NCBI RefSeq assembly: GCF_025152745.1
Contig: NZ_CP104040.1
Span: 3,100,001 to 3,164,000 of the forward strand
Length of the DNA: 64,000 nucleotides
From: Rhizobium sp. WSM4643
Lineage (GTDB): Bacteria; Pseudomonadota; Alphaproteobacteria; Rhizobiales; Rhizobiaceae
Direction: 5' to 3'
The notes under the pieces were generated by a model. That model was not told the DNA's origin and searched no databases. It saw only the letters and a list, made by a program, of their open reading frames with translations. The number at the start of each line of letters is the position of its first letter. The first letter of the stretch is position 1. The position numbers and the translations under genes are program-made. Shown piece by piece: positions 1 to 9,199 of the stretch.

Positions 1-999
1 CACATTCATCCATCTGATGACTTCGAGAACTGCGGCACGCTTTTCCGGCGTCATGGTCACGCCGACATTGTTTGGCATGACAAACGAGTGCGAGTCCGCC
101 CAGTTGGCAGGTTTGCCCATCCAGGCGGGAATGTTCACCATGCCGTAATCGAAGCCGCTGCCCTTGGCCACTTCGGTTTCCATGGTCGGCAGCTCCCAGT
201 TGCCGTTCAGAAAGAAGGCGGATTGTCCGGCCAGGAAGGTCGGAGTGATGGTTTCAGGGTCGATATAGGGCTGCGCCCAGCCTTGCTTCACCCAATCGGT
301 GACTTCGCCATAGGCCTTTTGCATCTTGTCGAAATTGTCGCCCTGCAGGAATTTGCCATCGGTGGTCAATTGACCGCCCAATTGGCCGAACAAGGTATAG
401 ATGTCGCGCAAATCGCCGCTGGACGACGCGATGACGACGCCGTTCTTGCCGGCTTCCTTGGCCTTGGCCAACAGCGCCCGCCAGCCTTCCAGCGTATCGA
501 TGCCGGTCGGCTTGCCGTCCTTGCCCAATGCTCCAAGTTCCTTCAGTACATTCTTGTTGTAGTAGAGCACCTCGCCGTGCACGTCGAACGGTACGGCGTA
601 GCGCATATTGTCGACCGTCGAGGCGGCGATTGCATTCGGCGGATAGTCGCTGTCCTTCAAACCGACAGCCTCAAGCTCCTTCGGATCGATTGGCGACACG
701 GTCTTGGCCGAAACCGCACCGGCCAGGCGCGACAGGTGGTAGGTGGCGATGTCAGGTCCCTGGCCGACAGCAGTTGATGTCTGCAGCTTGGTGTAATAAG
801 GGATGCCCCATTCGAGGGTGGTGCCCTTGATTTGGATCTTGTCCTTATGTTCGTCGTTGAAGCGCTGGATCAGCGCCTTCATTCGCACGCCGTCGCCTCC
901 CGACAAAAAGTCCCACCAAACGACATTTTCGGCTGCAAATGCCGGGAAGGCAATCATGACGGCGAACGCCGCAATCGATGTTTTCAACAGGTTACGCAT
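1..999 (-). CDS. Sugar ABC transporter substrate-binding protein, family 1 (3' end outside window)
   Basis: Periplasmic binding protein that would capture a sugar or oligosaccharide for an ABC importer. The frame stays open from an ATG at 999 to the window edge (333 codons, C-terminus missing). A ribosome site GGAGGAG lies just upstream. The N-terminus is a clear Sec signal peptide (MRNLLKTSIAAFAVMIAFPA, then FAAENVVWWDF). The mature part has the fold pattern of family 1 solute-binding proteins, with GPDIATYHLSR and a late FLNGNWELP segment. It is the third gene of a minus-strand set after the GH2 enzyme and the ATPase. The permease genes are not in the window and presumably lie beyond its left edge. 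The substrate is inferred only from the GH2 neighbour, probably a beta-linked glycoside. Confidence 0.88.
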   Translation of the reverse strand, partial: MRNLLKTSIAAFAVMIAFPAFAAENVVWWDFLSGGDGVRMKALIQRFNDEHKDKIQIKGTTLEWGIPYYTKLQTSTAVGQGPDIATYHLSRLAGAVSAKTVSPIDPKELEAVGLKDSDYPPNAIAASTVDNMRYAVPFDVHGEVLYYNKNVLKELGALGKDGKPTGIDTLEGWRALLAKAKEAGKNGVVIASSSGDLRDIYTLFGQLGGQLTTDGKFLQGDNFDKMQKAYGEVTDWVKQGWAQPYIDPETITPTFLAGQSAFFLNGNWELPTMETEVAKGSGFDYGMVNIPAWMGKPANWADSHSFVMPNNVGVTMTPEKRAAVLEVIRWMNV

Positions 1000-1075
1000 T
1001 CTCACTCCTCCAGAATGATCGGTTTTCCTGCCGGGACCTCCTTCGGAGGGCGGCCTTGCTGTCTCGCGCCGCAGC

Positions 1076-2170
1076 CTAGCCGGCCGCGTGATACCCTTTG
1101 CCCATTTCATCAAATAGCATCGCCGTCGCTCCTTCGACGGCAAACGCGATTTCGGAACCACCACGGGCCGTGGTGATTGGGGCGTCAACGCCGACGACCT
1201 GCGTCCCGTCGGCGAGTTCGGCGTGGACCAGAGAGCGGTCGCCCATCTGCTCCACTGTGACGACTTTGCCCCTTAGCGTGCCGTGCGGCGAGACCGTCAG
1301 GCTCTCCGGCCGCAAGCCAAGCGTGAGGTTGGCACCAGGCAAACTGTCGAACGGAACCGAGGTTTGCAGCCCGACGCCGCCACCGGTTGTGACAATCGCG
1401 CCGTCCGGACCGCTCTCAATCCGTGCCGCCGGCAGGAAGTTCATCGGCGGCGAGCCGACGAACTGGGCAACGTAGCGTGTGCTTGGGCGGGCATAAATAT
1501 CCATGGGCGCGCCGACCTGCTCGATCCTTCCTTTGTTCAGAAGGACAATCCGGGTCGCCAGCGTCATTGCCTCGATCTGATCATGGGTTACGAAAACCAT
1601 CGTGGCGCCAAGACGATCATGCAGCTGCGACAGTTCGAAACGGGTGCGTGTACGCAGGCCGGCGTCCAGGTTCGACAGGGGTTCGTCAAAGAGGAAAACT
1701 TTTGGCTCACGCACGATGGCGCGGCCAATCGCAACGCGTTGGCGCTGGCCGCCGGACAGATGCGCCGGCTTGCGGTCGAGGAGATGGTCCATCTCCAGCA
1801 TCCTGGCCGCCGTCGCAATGCGGGTTGCGATCTCGGCTTTCGGCGTACCGACATTGGCCAGTCCAAAGGCAAGATTTTCTCGCACGCTCATATGCGGATA
1901 GAGCGCATAGGACTGGAACACCATGGATACGTCACGCTGGCCGGGGGCAAGCTGGTCGACACGGCGCCCGTCGATCCAGATTTCGCCGCCCGAAACCGTC
2001 TCCAGCCCGGCGATCATGCGCAGAAGGGTAGACTTGCCACAGCCGGAAGCGCCCAGGAAGACGATGAACTCGCCGCTGTCTATCCCGAGCGAGATGTCGT
2101 TGAGCACTTCCACCGCCCCAAAACTCTTGGAAACGTTGCGGATGGTCACGCCTGCATCTGTCTTGGCCAT
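1076..2170 (-). CDS. Sugar ABC transporter ATP-binding protein, MalK/UgpC type
   Basis: Cytoplasmic ATPase that powers a carbohydrate importer. It has 364 aa, the usual length for this family. Walker A GASGCGKST is at about residues 40-48, the signature LSGGQRQR at 138-145, and Walker B VFLFDEP at about 158-164. The last 120 residues form the TOBE-type regulatory domain, including LRPESLTV. The ATG at 2170 follows GGGAGGAGG at good spacing. It lies 47 nt after the GH2 gene and 76 nt before the binding protein, on the same strand, so all three are probably co-transcribed under the LacI-type repressor. Family ATPases can serve several importers, so the partner permeases are not known from this window. 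Confidence 0.93.
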   Translation of the reverse strand: MAKTDAGVTIRNVSKSFGAVEVLNDISLGIDSGEFIVFLGASGCGKSTLLRMIAGLETVSGGEIWIDGRRVDQLAPGQRDVSMVFQSYALYPHMSVRENLAFGLANVGTPKAEIATRIATAARMLEMDHLLDRKPAHLSGGQRQRVAIGRAIVREPKVFLFDEPLSNLDAGLRTRTRFELSQLHDRLGATMVFVTHDQIEAMTLATRIVLLNKGRIEQVGAPMDIYARPSTRYVAQFVGSPPMNFLPAARIESGPDGAIVTTGGGVGLQTSVPFDSLPGANLTLGLRPESLTVSPHGTLRGKVVTVEQMGDRSLVHAELADGTQVVGVDAPITTARGGSEIAFAVEGATAMLFDEMGKGYHAAG

Positions 2171-2217
2171 CTAAACCTCCTCCCGGTCATGTGCGGCGGT
2201 TCAATTCTGAAAACGGC

Positions 2218-4962
2218 CTATCCCGCGGCGGCCATCTCGATGATGCAATCGAGTAAGGTCGCCGCGACCGGATCGGCCCCAGGGGGTTCGCGCATCAGGC
2301 CGAAGGTCGTAGCCACGATACGACCTGAGCCGACCCGCCGTTCGGCAATGGTCGCGCAGGGCTTGTGAATCCAGCCCGCCATCGTGCCGGCATGGACCAG
2401 CCCGTCGAAATGGATCGGCCGGAAGCCGGTGATGACGCGGTTGGGGTTGACGCCGACAAAGGATAGGTCGGTGAGCGGGCCGCCCGGCAGACGTTCAAAT
2501 ACCCCGGAACGCTTCACCCAGCTGAAGCCGGTGACCCAGTTGCCCTTCCAGATGGTGCCGTTGCGATCGGTGACGCGCATCTGCGGCATGGGCTGCCCGC
2601 GATCGCCTCCGCTCGGATAATTCCAGTTTGGCTGGTCGTTGCGCAGATTGCCAAACGACAGGGGCGCAACATCGGCCAGCGACACGTAATGGGCGCCATG
2701 CTCCATGGCATCGATATCGGCCTGGCTCAATGTCGACACAACCCGCACCTGCGCCTTGTCGGCGTTTACGACCTCATAACCAAGGGAGGTCAGATATTGC
2801 GCGATCTCGGGCTCTGCGGACGAAACCGAAAGCACAGGCTTGGACCGACGGGCATAGACGTTGATATCGAGGCTGTTGCGCGCCAACTCCTTATCGCCGG
2901 TGGTCAGCGTGAACTGGACACTGACCTGGTTGCCGGCTTTTTCTGCGGCGAAGGATAGATCAATTGCCGGCAGGCGGCACACTGACGTCGCATCCACCGC
3001 TTCGACCGCCATCTTGCCAGCAGCTGCGCCATCGACACTCCAGCCCAGTTCGGTCGCTGGCAGTGCCTTGCCGCCCGTCGAGATTTCGAGCTCGATGCTG
3101 GCCGTGTTGCCCGCCCAGACCGCATAGCGCTGCATGCGCGGCACGATGACCACGTCGGTGTTAATCTCGTGGAAACGGTTGTGATAGGCGCGCGTATTGC
3201 GCTCCATGTCCATGAGGCCATTGGCTTCCCAGTGCAGATCGGTCAGCTCGGTGATGACATAGCCCTGGATCGAGGCATGGCGGCGCATTTCTTCGATCTC
3301 GAACTTGAGGGCATTGAACTGATGCCATTGCGTGTCCTCGATGAAGGAGCCGAAGGACTGAAAAACCTTGTCGAACTGAAAGGTGCGGAAGCGCTGCTCG
3401 ACACCATGCGGATAGGTCGCACCTCCGCTGTCCCACTCCAGTCCGTTGCTGAACCAGAACGGCTCCTTGCCGTCCTGCAGCAGCTTGTCTGGATGCGGCA
3501 GGCCCCAGACGCCGAACTCGGAGACGACGAGCGGCTCGTCGCCGCGCCGTTTCGCGTCGCCGTTCGGCGAATAAGACCAGTCGGGCCGCTTGGCGAAGGC
3601 CGAAACCCAATCGGCCCACTCGCGCGCCATTTCCGGAACCGAGGCATAATAGTGGTAATCGTCGATGTCGGAGACGACATGGAAGTTTGGAATGCAGGCG
3701 GAATTGTCCACCACCAGCCGTGTCGGGTCCTTCTTTTTCAGCCAATGGTAGGCGTTGTCCAGCCAGTTTCGCTGATCGGCGCTTTCGACAAGACGCGTCC
3801 CCCAGTCTTCGTTGATGATGGTCCAGATCACGATAGAGGGATGGTTGCCGTCGCGGCGCAGGATCCCTTCCATCGTATCGAGCAGGCGCTGCGCCGACTT
3901 CTCGGTGAACGTCTGGACGTTGGGGATTTCCGTCCAGACCAGCAGGCCAAAGCGGTCAGCTACATCATAGTAGCGCGGATCGGGAACCTTGATATGGCAG
4001 CGCAGGAGGTTGAGGCCGAGTTCCTTCGATTTACGCGCCTGGTCTTCCAGAAATTCCAGTGACGGCGGGGTGTAGATGCCCTCGGGATAGTAATCCTGAT
4101 CCAGCGCGCCGCGCATATAGAATGGCTGGCCGTTCAGGAAAAACTTTCCATCTCGCGCTTCAAACGTCCGAAAGCCGAAATCCTGGACGTCGGCATCGAT
4201 GACGACGTCGCCCTGACGCAGTTCGACAACAGCCCGGTAAAGCGCGGGATCATCGAGCGACCAGGCCTCCACCTTGGCGACCTTGAGCGCGACCGAGGCG
4301 TGTGCCGCGCCGCTGAGAGCAAGCTCGGCGGACGCCGCCACTGCGCCATTGCGGTCGAGAAGCCTAATGTTCAACGCACCAGTGAAGGCCGCGGCCAGTT
4401 CGACATCAACCGTCACGCCGCCGGTGGAGAGGTCGGCGCGAATGCCCTGGTGAGCGATATGCGCCTCAGCGCGGCACTCAAGCCAGACCGACTGCCAGAT
4501 GCCGCCCAACATACCGTACCAGCTCTGCTTGCCGTGCGGGATTTCATCGAATGGAAAGGCGGGGAAAGCCTGTCCGTCAGAACTCGGCAGCGTGACCCGT
4601 ACGTCAAGACGCATTTCACCGCCCAGCAGATCGGCGGGGATGACAAATTCAAACGGCAGATAGCCGCCTTCGTGAGAGCCAAGGCGCCTGCCATTGACCG
4701 ATACTTCGGCGAAATAGTTCACCGCGCCGAAATGCACGATCACCTGACGACCTTGCCACTTCTGCGGCACGGTAAGCTTGCGCGAATAAGTTGCGACGCC
4801 CGCAGCGGCGCGTAGATTCGGAAATTGCGCCTGCCAAGGAGCGGGCACGGCAATCGTCGCGGGCTCGTGTCCCTCCAGCTGAAAGTCCCAGGTGCCGTCA
4901 AGAGACAGGCGCGCACGCGGCCCGGAATGGGTGTCGGCGAAACGGCGGGAGGCGATGGTCAT
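2218..4962 (-). CDS. Glycoside hydrolase family 2 protein (beta-galactosidase / beta-glucuronidase-like)
   Basis: Hydrolyses a terminal beta-glycoside. The protein is about 914 aa. It starts with a sugar-binding jelly-roll domain (LDGTWDF and WYGMLGGIWQSVWLE, about residues 20-165), then an immunoglobulin-like domain and a TIM barrel. The acid/base Glu lies in WTIINEDWG (about E385) and the nucleophile Glu in VVSEFGVWG (about E482). About 300 further C-terminal residues are of a kind seen in longer GH2 proteins. No signal peptide is seen, so it should act in the cytoplasm on imported sugar. I prefer the ATG at 4962, with GGAAAG ten bases upstream, over the TTG at 4971. It heads the transport operon and is divergent from a LacI regulator. 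The substrate cannot be read from sequence; galactoside, glucuronide and mannoside are all possible. Confidence 0.88.
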   Translation of the reverse strand: MTIASRRFADTHSGPRARLSLDGTWDFQLEGHEPATIAVPAPWQAQFPNLRAAAGVATYSRKLTVPQKWQGRQVIVHFGAVNYFAEVSVNGRRLGSHEGGYLPFEFVIPADLLGGEMRLDVRVTLPSSDGQAFPAFPFDEIPHGKQSWYGMLGGIWQSVWLECRAEAHIAHQGIRADLSTGGVTVDVELAAAFTGALNIRLLDRNGAVAASAELALSGAAHASVALKVAKVEAWSLDDPALYRAVVELRQGDVVIDADVQDFGFRTFEARDGKFFLNGQPFYMRGALDQDYYPEGIYTPPSLEFLEDQARKSKELGLNLLRCHIKVPDPRYYDVADRFGLLVWTEIPNVQTFTEKSAQRLLDTMEGILRRDGNHPSIVIWTIINEDWGTRLVESADQRNWLDNAYHWLKKKDPTRLVVDNSACIPNFHVVSDIDDYHYYASVPEMAREWADWVSAFAKRPDWSYSPNGDAKRRGDEPLVVSEFGVWGLPHPDKLLQDGKEPFWFSNGLEWDSGGATYPHGVEQRFRTFQFDKVFQSFGSFIEDTQWHQFNALKFEIEEMRRHASIQGYVITELTDLHWEANGLMDMERNTRAYHNRFHEINTDVVIVPRMQRYAVWAGNTASIELEISTGGKALPATELGWSVDGAAAGKMAVEAVDATSVCRLPAIDLSFAAEKAGNQVSVQFTLTTGDKELARNSLDINVYARRSKPVLSVSSAEPEIAQYLTSLGYEVVNADKAQVRVVSTLSQADIDAMEHGAHYVSLADVAPLSFGNLRNDQPNWNYPSGGDRGQPMPQMRVTDRNGTIWKGNWVTGFSWVKRSGVFERLPGGPLTDLSFVGVNPNRVITGFRPIHFDGLVHAGTMAGWIHKPCATIAERRVGSGRIVATTFGLMREPPGADPVAATLLDCIIEMAAAG

Positions 4963-4998
4963 GAGCCGCAAGCTTTCCAGTTGGATGCAGTCACAAAA

Positions 4999-5036
4999 TA
5001 AGTTACAGGTAGGTTTCGTAACTTAAAAATGTAACT
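4999..5036. promoter_or_regulatory. Inverted repeat TAAGTTAC-N11-GTAACTTA plus a third GTAACT half-site
   Basis: TAAGTTAC (4999-5006) is mirrored exactly by GTAACTTA (5018-5025), and another GTAACT follows at 5031-5036. The sites sit 37-74 nt upstream of the GH2 start, where a promoter is expected. Spacing between half-site centres is 19 and 13 bp. This is a likely operator for the adjacent LacI-type protein or another regulator. The assignment is inferred from position and symmetry only. Confidence 0.5.
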
Positions 5037-5063
5037 CCCGCAAGCCCGCCGCTTCACATTGTC

Positions 5064-5080
5064 CGTTAGATTTTCTAACG
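5064..5080. promoter_or_regulatory. Perfect palindrome CGTTAGA-TTT-TCTAACG, candidate LacI-family operator
   Basis: A 17-bp perfect inverted repeat with 7-bp arms and a 3-bp centre lies 31 nt before the GTG start of the LacI-type gene, in the divergent intergenic region. Its size and place fit an autoregulatory operator. Both palindromes in this region share a GTTA/TAAC core, which suggests one protein may bind both. Confidence 0.55.
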
Positions 5081-5110
5081 TGCATGCCAACTGTTTGAGA
5101 GAGAAACTGC

Positions 5111-6136
5111 GTGAACGACAAAATAACGAAACGACCGACAATGTCCGACATCGCTGCAAAGGTCGGCGTTTCGCACGCGACGGTTTCACTAGTGCTGAAC
5201 GAGGCGCCCGGCAAGCGCGTTTCCGAGAAGATGCGCAGTCATGTGCTGGCTGTGGCCGAGGAGCTTGGCTATCAGAAGACCACGCCCGTCAATGGCCCGA
5301 TCGGCGGCATCATCGTGCTTTTGATCGACGATCTGATGGCTTCGCATCACGCCGCGCCGCTGATTGAAGGCGTGCGTGAGGCAGCAGAAGAACGGGGCTT
5401 GGCGGCGATCACCGTCGTTACCGGAGGACAGGTCGAATTCGCAGAGGTCATTCTCGATTATCTGGGCCGGCGTCAGATCGTCGGAGTGGTCTACGCCACC
5501 CTCATCACCCAGTTGGCGCCAGTGCTGCCCTCCAAACTTGCCAACTACCCCACCGTGCTCTTGAACTGCCATCAGCAGCGGGCCGAGTTCTCGTCGATCA
5601 TTCCTGGCGATCTTGCCGGCGGTTTTGCGGCGACGGAGACACTAATCAAGGCCGGACATCGCCGCATAGCCATGATCGACGCGGGCAAGGAGCGGCTTGA
5701 AGCGTCCCGAGATCGTTTAAGCGGTTACCGCCAGGCGCTTACCACCTACGATATCGCGGTGGATCCAGAGCTGATTGTGTCCGGCGCCTGGTCGCTCGAC
5801 CTCGGGCGCGAGAAAATGCTGCAGTTGCTCGACCTGCCGTGCCCGCCGACTGCGGTATTCTGTTTTTCAGACCGGGTGGCAATGGGTGCCTATGATGCAA
5901 TCAGAATAAGAGGCTTGAAAATCCCCGAAGACATTTCCGTCGTCGGCTTCGATGATGACAGCCTTGCCCGAAAAATCCTGCCGCCACTCACCACGTTGAA
6001 ACTGCCGCACGAGGAGATGGGCCAATGGGCGGTGGCTGAGCTTCTGGAAAAGGTGGCGCAGCCGAAGAGGACACCAGTGCGGCTGAAGATGGAATGCCAG
6101 TTAATCCTGCGCGCTTCCATCGCCCCGCCTCGTTAA
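5111..6136 (+). CDS. LacI-family transcriptional regulator
   Basis: DNA-binding repressor with a periplasmic-binding-protein-like sensor domain. The N-terminal helix-turn-helix reads MSDIAAKVGVSHATVSLVLN (from residue 11), followed by the hinge helix, and the C-terminal core ends with the typical VVGFDDDSLARKILPPLTTL segment. It has 341 aa, the normal family length. The GTG at 5111 follows GAGAGA at ten bases; an ATG at 5141 would lose ten residues before the HTH and is the alternative. It is divergent from the GH2 and ABC-transporter genes, so it most likely represses them until a sugar ligand binds. Confidence 0.92.
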   Translation: MNDKITKRPTMSDIAAKVGVSHATVSLVLNEAPGKRVSEKMRSHVLAVAEELGYQKTTPVNGPIGGIIVLLIDDLMASHHAAPLIEGVREAAEERGLAAITVVTGGQVEFAEVILDYLGRRQIVGVVYATLITQLAPVLPSKLANYPTVLLNCHQQRAEFSSIIPGDLAGGFAATETLIKAGHRRIAMIDAGKERLEASRDRLSGYRQALTTYDIAVDPELIVSGAWSLDLGREKMLQLLDLPCPPTAVFCFSDRVAMGAYDAIRIRGLKIPEDISVVGFDDDSLARKILPPLTTLKLPHEEMGQWAVAELLEKVAQPKRTPVRLKMECQLILRASIAPPR

Positions 6137-6167
6137 CGCAAGTGGGGATTCTTCGCGACTTGATGAT

Positions 6168-7298
6168 CTAGCGATCGAGCACCGACCGGATCTCGACGAG
6201 GTTCGAGCGCACCCTCAGAATATAAAAGCCCATGGTGGCGAGATGGCTCGGCATGATCCAGCCGTCCTCGCGCCCGTTCGAGATGATCGCCGGCTGGATG
6301 CGGAGCGCCGCCTGGAACTGCCGCATGGTCCCGGCCCAGATCGTTCCGAGATTGCGTTCCGCCACCACCTGCGAGAAATCCGCCTGGGCGGCGGCCATGA
6401 TCGCGTAGTAGCCATAGAGCTGGCCATAGGCGAACCAGAACCGGTCGTCGGCGCGTGTATCGAACCAGCCGCGATTGTGGTTTTCCGAGCGCTCGGCGAG
6501 CATGTCGGAGGTGCCGCCGAGATCGTTGGCAATGCGGTCGATAAACTGCATCAAATTGTCGGCGCGGCCGTCGAAAACAACATTGCAGAGGGCGAGATCG
6601 GTGTTGAACTTGCGCAGGCTGCCGATCGCCGAGCGGTAATAGGAAGGCGTCGGCGTCTTCGGCCCGAAGGGATTGAGCCCGAAATACCAGCTGTTTTCGT
6701 CAAACTGCAGATTGCCGCGCGCGCTCTGCAGGTCGTTGTTAATGCCCGATGTGCCGCGCACGCGTCCGAGCGTGTCGACAAGCTCCGCCGAAGTCCGCCG
6801 GACCGCCTGGTTGACGCCGCGCTGGAACGACGCCTTGTTGTCGAGGAAGGGCGTGTGATCCCAGTCGATGCCGAAGAAGCCCATCTTGTAGAGCAGCATG
6901 GAGGAGATCCATGCGTTCTGGTCGACATTGAAATCGGTCAGATCGGCCGCGACGTCGACAATCGCCGAGCGCTGGCAGGTCTTCGGCGCCGTCGCCGCCG
7001 CGCCGTCGGCCGCCGACACGTCCTGCCCGGCTGCGACCTTGCGTTCGGAAAGCCGGTACTGGTCGACGAAGGCGGGGTTGAAATTCGTCCAGACCTGCGT
7101 CTGCCAGAAGAAATAACCGTAGAGCACGACCAGCAGCGCCACGAACGCGATGACCGGCAGCCGGATCATCCAGCTCCGGCGCTGATACCAGCCGTGGGCG
7201 GCAAGAAGGGGCCAGAAAGCCCAGGCGGAAAACAGGCGGGCCCAGCGGCCGATCGTCTGGCCGATCAGCCTGAAAAAACCGGCTATCCGGTCAAGCAT
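6168..7298 (-). CDS. DUF2333 family membrane-anchored protein
   Basis: Function unknown. The 376-aa protein has a short cytoplasmic N-terminus (MLDRIAGFFRLIGQTIGRWA), one strong membrane helix at about residues 47-65 (LPVIAFVALLVVLYGYFFW), and a large, mostly helical domain outside. I recognise the family as DUF2333, a proteobacterial group without an assigned role. The ATG follows AGGAGACGACG. The next gene on the same strand begins 1.2 kb upstream and encodes a coiled-coil protein, so the two may form a unit. No catalytic motif is seen. Confidence 0.85.
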   Translation of the reverse strand: MLDRIAGFFRLIGQTIGRWARLFSAWAFWPLLAAHGWYQRRSWMIRLPVIAFVALLVVLYGYFFWQTQVWTNFNPAFVDQYRLSERKVAAGQDVSAADGAAATAPKTCQRSAIVDVAADLTDFNVDQNAWISSMLLYKMGFFGIDWDHTPFLDNKASFQRGVNQAVRRTSAELVDTLGRVRGTSGINNDLQSARGNLQFDENSWYFGLNPFGPKTPTPSYYRSAIGSLRKFNTDLALCNVVFDGRADNLMQFIDRIANDLGGTSDMLAERSENHNRGWFDTRADDRFWFAYGQLYGYYAIMAAAQADFSQVVAERNLGTIWAGTMRQFQAALRIQPAIISNGREDGWIMPSHLATMGFYILRVRSNLVEIRSVLDR

Positions 7299-7448
7299 CG
7301 TCGTCTCCTGTCAGGCGAGGCGAACATCGGGACATTGCCGCCCCGCTGCATCCCACATATGCGCTCGATGGGCCGAGCACAACACGAGCCCTTCGATTTT
7401 TCGGAATGAAAGCATTGTGCAAGAGGCGTATTGCCCGCGCCCTGCCGG

Positions 7449-8522
7449 TCAGGAGCGCAGGAAAGGCAGGCGGAAGCGCAAGGACCTGCGCGCCGTATCA
7501 ATCAGAGGCGCTCCCGACGTTTCCGACGGCGGTTCGGCATAGGTCGGAAACCTTCTTGTGAATTCGAGATCGGCGCGGCTCTTGCGCCGCTCCAGATCCT
7601 GGGCGACCAGCATGCCCTTCTCGAACAGCCTGATCGGCGTGGCGATATCGGGAAAGAGCTCCGGTTTGATCCTCGCCTTCATGCCCGGCCTGTCGGTATC
7701 GACCTGCGCCTGGTAGATGATCAGCCGCTCCTCGACGTCTATCAACAGCTTGCACAGCAGCACGTTGCAGGCGGCGATCCGGCCGTTCAGCGAATCGACA
7801 AAGGCCTGGAACAGGCCGATGAAGCGCTCGCGCCGCTGGCTGTCGTCTCGCATCTCGTGCTCTTCGGCGGAAATCCGCTCGGCCTCCGCCTTCAGCGCCC
7901 GCCGTTCCGCCTCCATCTGCTCCCAATGCGCCCTGTTGCCATAGACGCCGATCCGGCCCTGCGTCGTCAGCGCCTTCGCATTGAGCTCCTTCATCTTGAG
8001 GCGGGCGATATCGATGGAGACGACCAGCCGGCGCCGCTGCTCGACAATGTCGATAAGGTTGCGTTCGGCTGCCCTGTGCCGTTCGGTGAGCGAGGTGCGC
8101 TGGCCGGCGATCAGCCTGGCAAGCGCGTCCGATTTCCTCAAAAGTTCGAGCAGCCGCTCGATGACCGGCGCCTCGCGCACACGTTCGGTATACATGCGCC
8201 ACATCCGCTGGCGCGACACCCAGCCGGCCATCTTCTCACGCAGCGTCAGCCCCCGGAAACTATCGAGATCGGCAGAAACCTCGGCCGTCAGCCGGTCAAG
8301 AGAAAAGACCAGTTCGGCCAGCTGGGCGTCGAGCGCCGCAGCGTCGGCGATATGGGCTTGGAAGCGGGCATTCTGTTCCAGGAAGACCTCGTCGGCCGAC
8401 CGCGTTTCCTCGCCGCTGAAGGCGCCGATCGCCGCCACGCAATAGGCGCCCTCGGCCGCAATCCTCTCGGCAAAGCTGCCTGCAGCTTCGTACTGGCTAT
8501 CGAATGGCGGGGGTTTGCGCAC
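7449..8522 (-). CDS. Conserved hypothetical coiled-coil protein
   Basis: I do not recognise a named family. The 357-aa product has no signal peptide or membrane helix. It is very rich in Glu, Arg, Leu and Ala, with long predicted helices from about residue 60 to 290 (for example RRALKAEAERISAEEHEMR). This suggests a rod-like or scaffold protein. The start is GTG, supported by TGGAGAGATCAG directly upstream. It lies 150 nt upstream of the DUF2333 gene on the same strand and 74 nt downstream of thymidine kinase. A structural role with the DUF2333 protein at the membrane is inference from adjacency only. Confidence 0.75.
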   Translation of the reverse strand: MRKPPPFDSQYEAAGSFAERIAAEGAYCVAAIGAFSGEETRSADEVFLEQNARFQAHIADAAALDAQLAELVFSLDRLTAEVSADLDSFRGLTLREKMAGWVSRQRMWRMYTERVREAPVIERLLELLRKSDALARLIAGQRTSLTERHRAAERNLIDIVEQRRRLVVSIDIARLKMKELNAKALTTQGRIGVYGNRAHWEQMEAERRALKAEAERISAEEHEMRDDSQRRERFIGLFQAFVDSLNGRIAACNVLLCKLLIDVEERLIIYQAQVDTDRPGMKARIKPELFPDIATPIRLFEKGMLVAQDLERRKSRADLEFTRRFPTYAEPPSETSGAPLIDTARRSLRFRLPFLRS

Positions 8523-8596
8523 CTGATCTCTCCAGGGAATCTCCTGCTCAAGCTAGTCGCTTGCGGCGCTAAAGAAAACAGGCGGCGTCGCCGGCT

Positions 8597-9199
8597 TCAG
8601 ACCGGCTCGGCGATCCAGGCTCCGTTCATCGCGTCGTCCCAATGCTTGCGGCACAGCGAGACATATTTCTCGTTGCCGCCGACATCGATCTGGGCGCCTT
8701 CGTGCAGTACTTTTCCATCCGCGCCGAGCCGCACAACCATCGTCGCCTTGCGCCCGCAATGGCAGATCGTGCGCACCTCGCGCATTTCGTCGGCGATCGC
8801 CAGCAGTTCCTGCGAGGCCGGAAACAGCTTGCCCTGGAAATCGGTTCTCAGCCCATAGACCATAACAGGGATACCGAGCCTGTCGACGACGCGGGCCAGC
8901 TGCCAGACATGGACAGGCGTCATGAAATGCGCCTCGTCGACGAAGACGCAGGAAATCGGCGCGCCTTCACCGCTCAGCGCCGCGACGAGCCGGAACAGAT
9001 CCTCATGCGGCTCGAAGGGGATGGCGCTCGCCTCCAAGCCGATCCGCGAGCCGATGACGCCGCGGCCGGCGCGCTCGTCGAAGGCGGCGATCAGCTGCAC
9101 CGTGCGCATGCCGCGCTCCTGATAATTGTAGGAGGCCTGCAGCAGCATCGTCGACTTGCCGGCGTTCATCGTCGAGTAGTTGAAATAGAGTTTTGCCAT
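8597..9199 (-). CDS. tdk: Thymidine kinase
   Basis: Phosphorylates thymidine to dTMP in the salvage pathway. The 200-aa protein is of the type II (bacterial/cellular TK1) family. The P-loop is MNAGKST at residues 11-17, the Walker B/catalytic stretch is VFVDEAHFM, and the flexible lasso and zinc-binding part contain ICHCGRK and SLCRKHW. The ATG at 9199 follows GGAGAAAT; an in-frame extension to 9370 is open but starts far upstream without family similarity, so I reject it. The gene is followed on the same strand by the coiled-coil gene. Confidence 0.95.
   Translation of the reverse strand: MAKLYFNYSTMNAGKSTMLLQASYNYQERGMRTVQLIAAFDERAGRGVIGSRIGLEASAIPFEPHEDLFRLVAALSGEGAPISCVFVDEAHFMTPVHVWQLARVVDRLGIPVMVYGLRTDFQGKLFPASQELLAIADEMREVRTICHCGRKATMVVRLGADGKVLHEGAQIDVGGNEKYVSLCRKHWDDAMNGAWIAEPV

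Noticed and set aside
1283..2368. 361-codon open frame opposite the UgpC-type ATPase gene
   Set aside because: High-GC shadow frame; the minus-strand protein has all ABC ATPase motifs and a ribosome site.
7431..8858. 475-codon plus-strand frame across the coiled-coil gene and tdk end
   Set aside because: It spans two genes on the other strand, has no ribosome site and no family resemblance.
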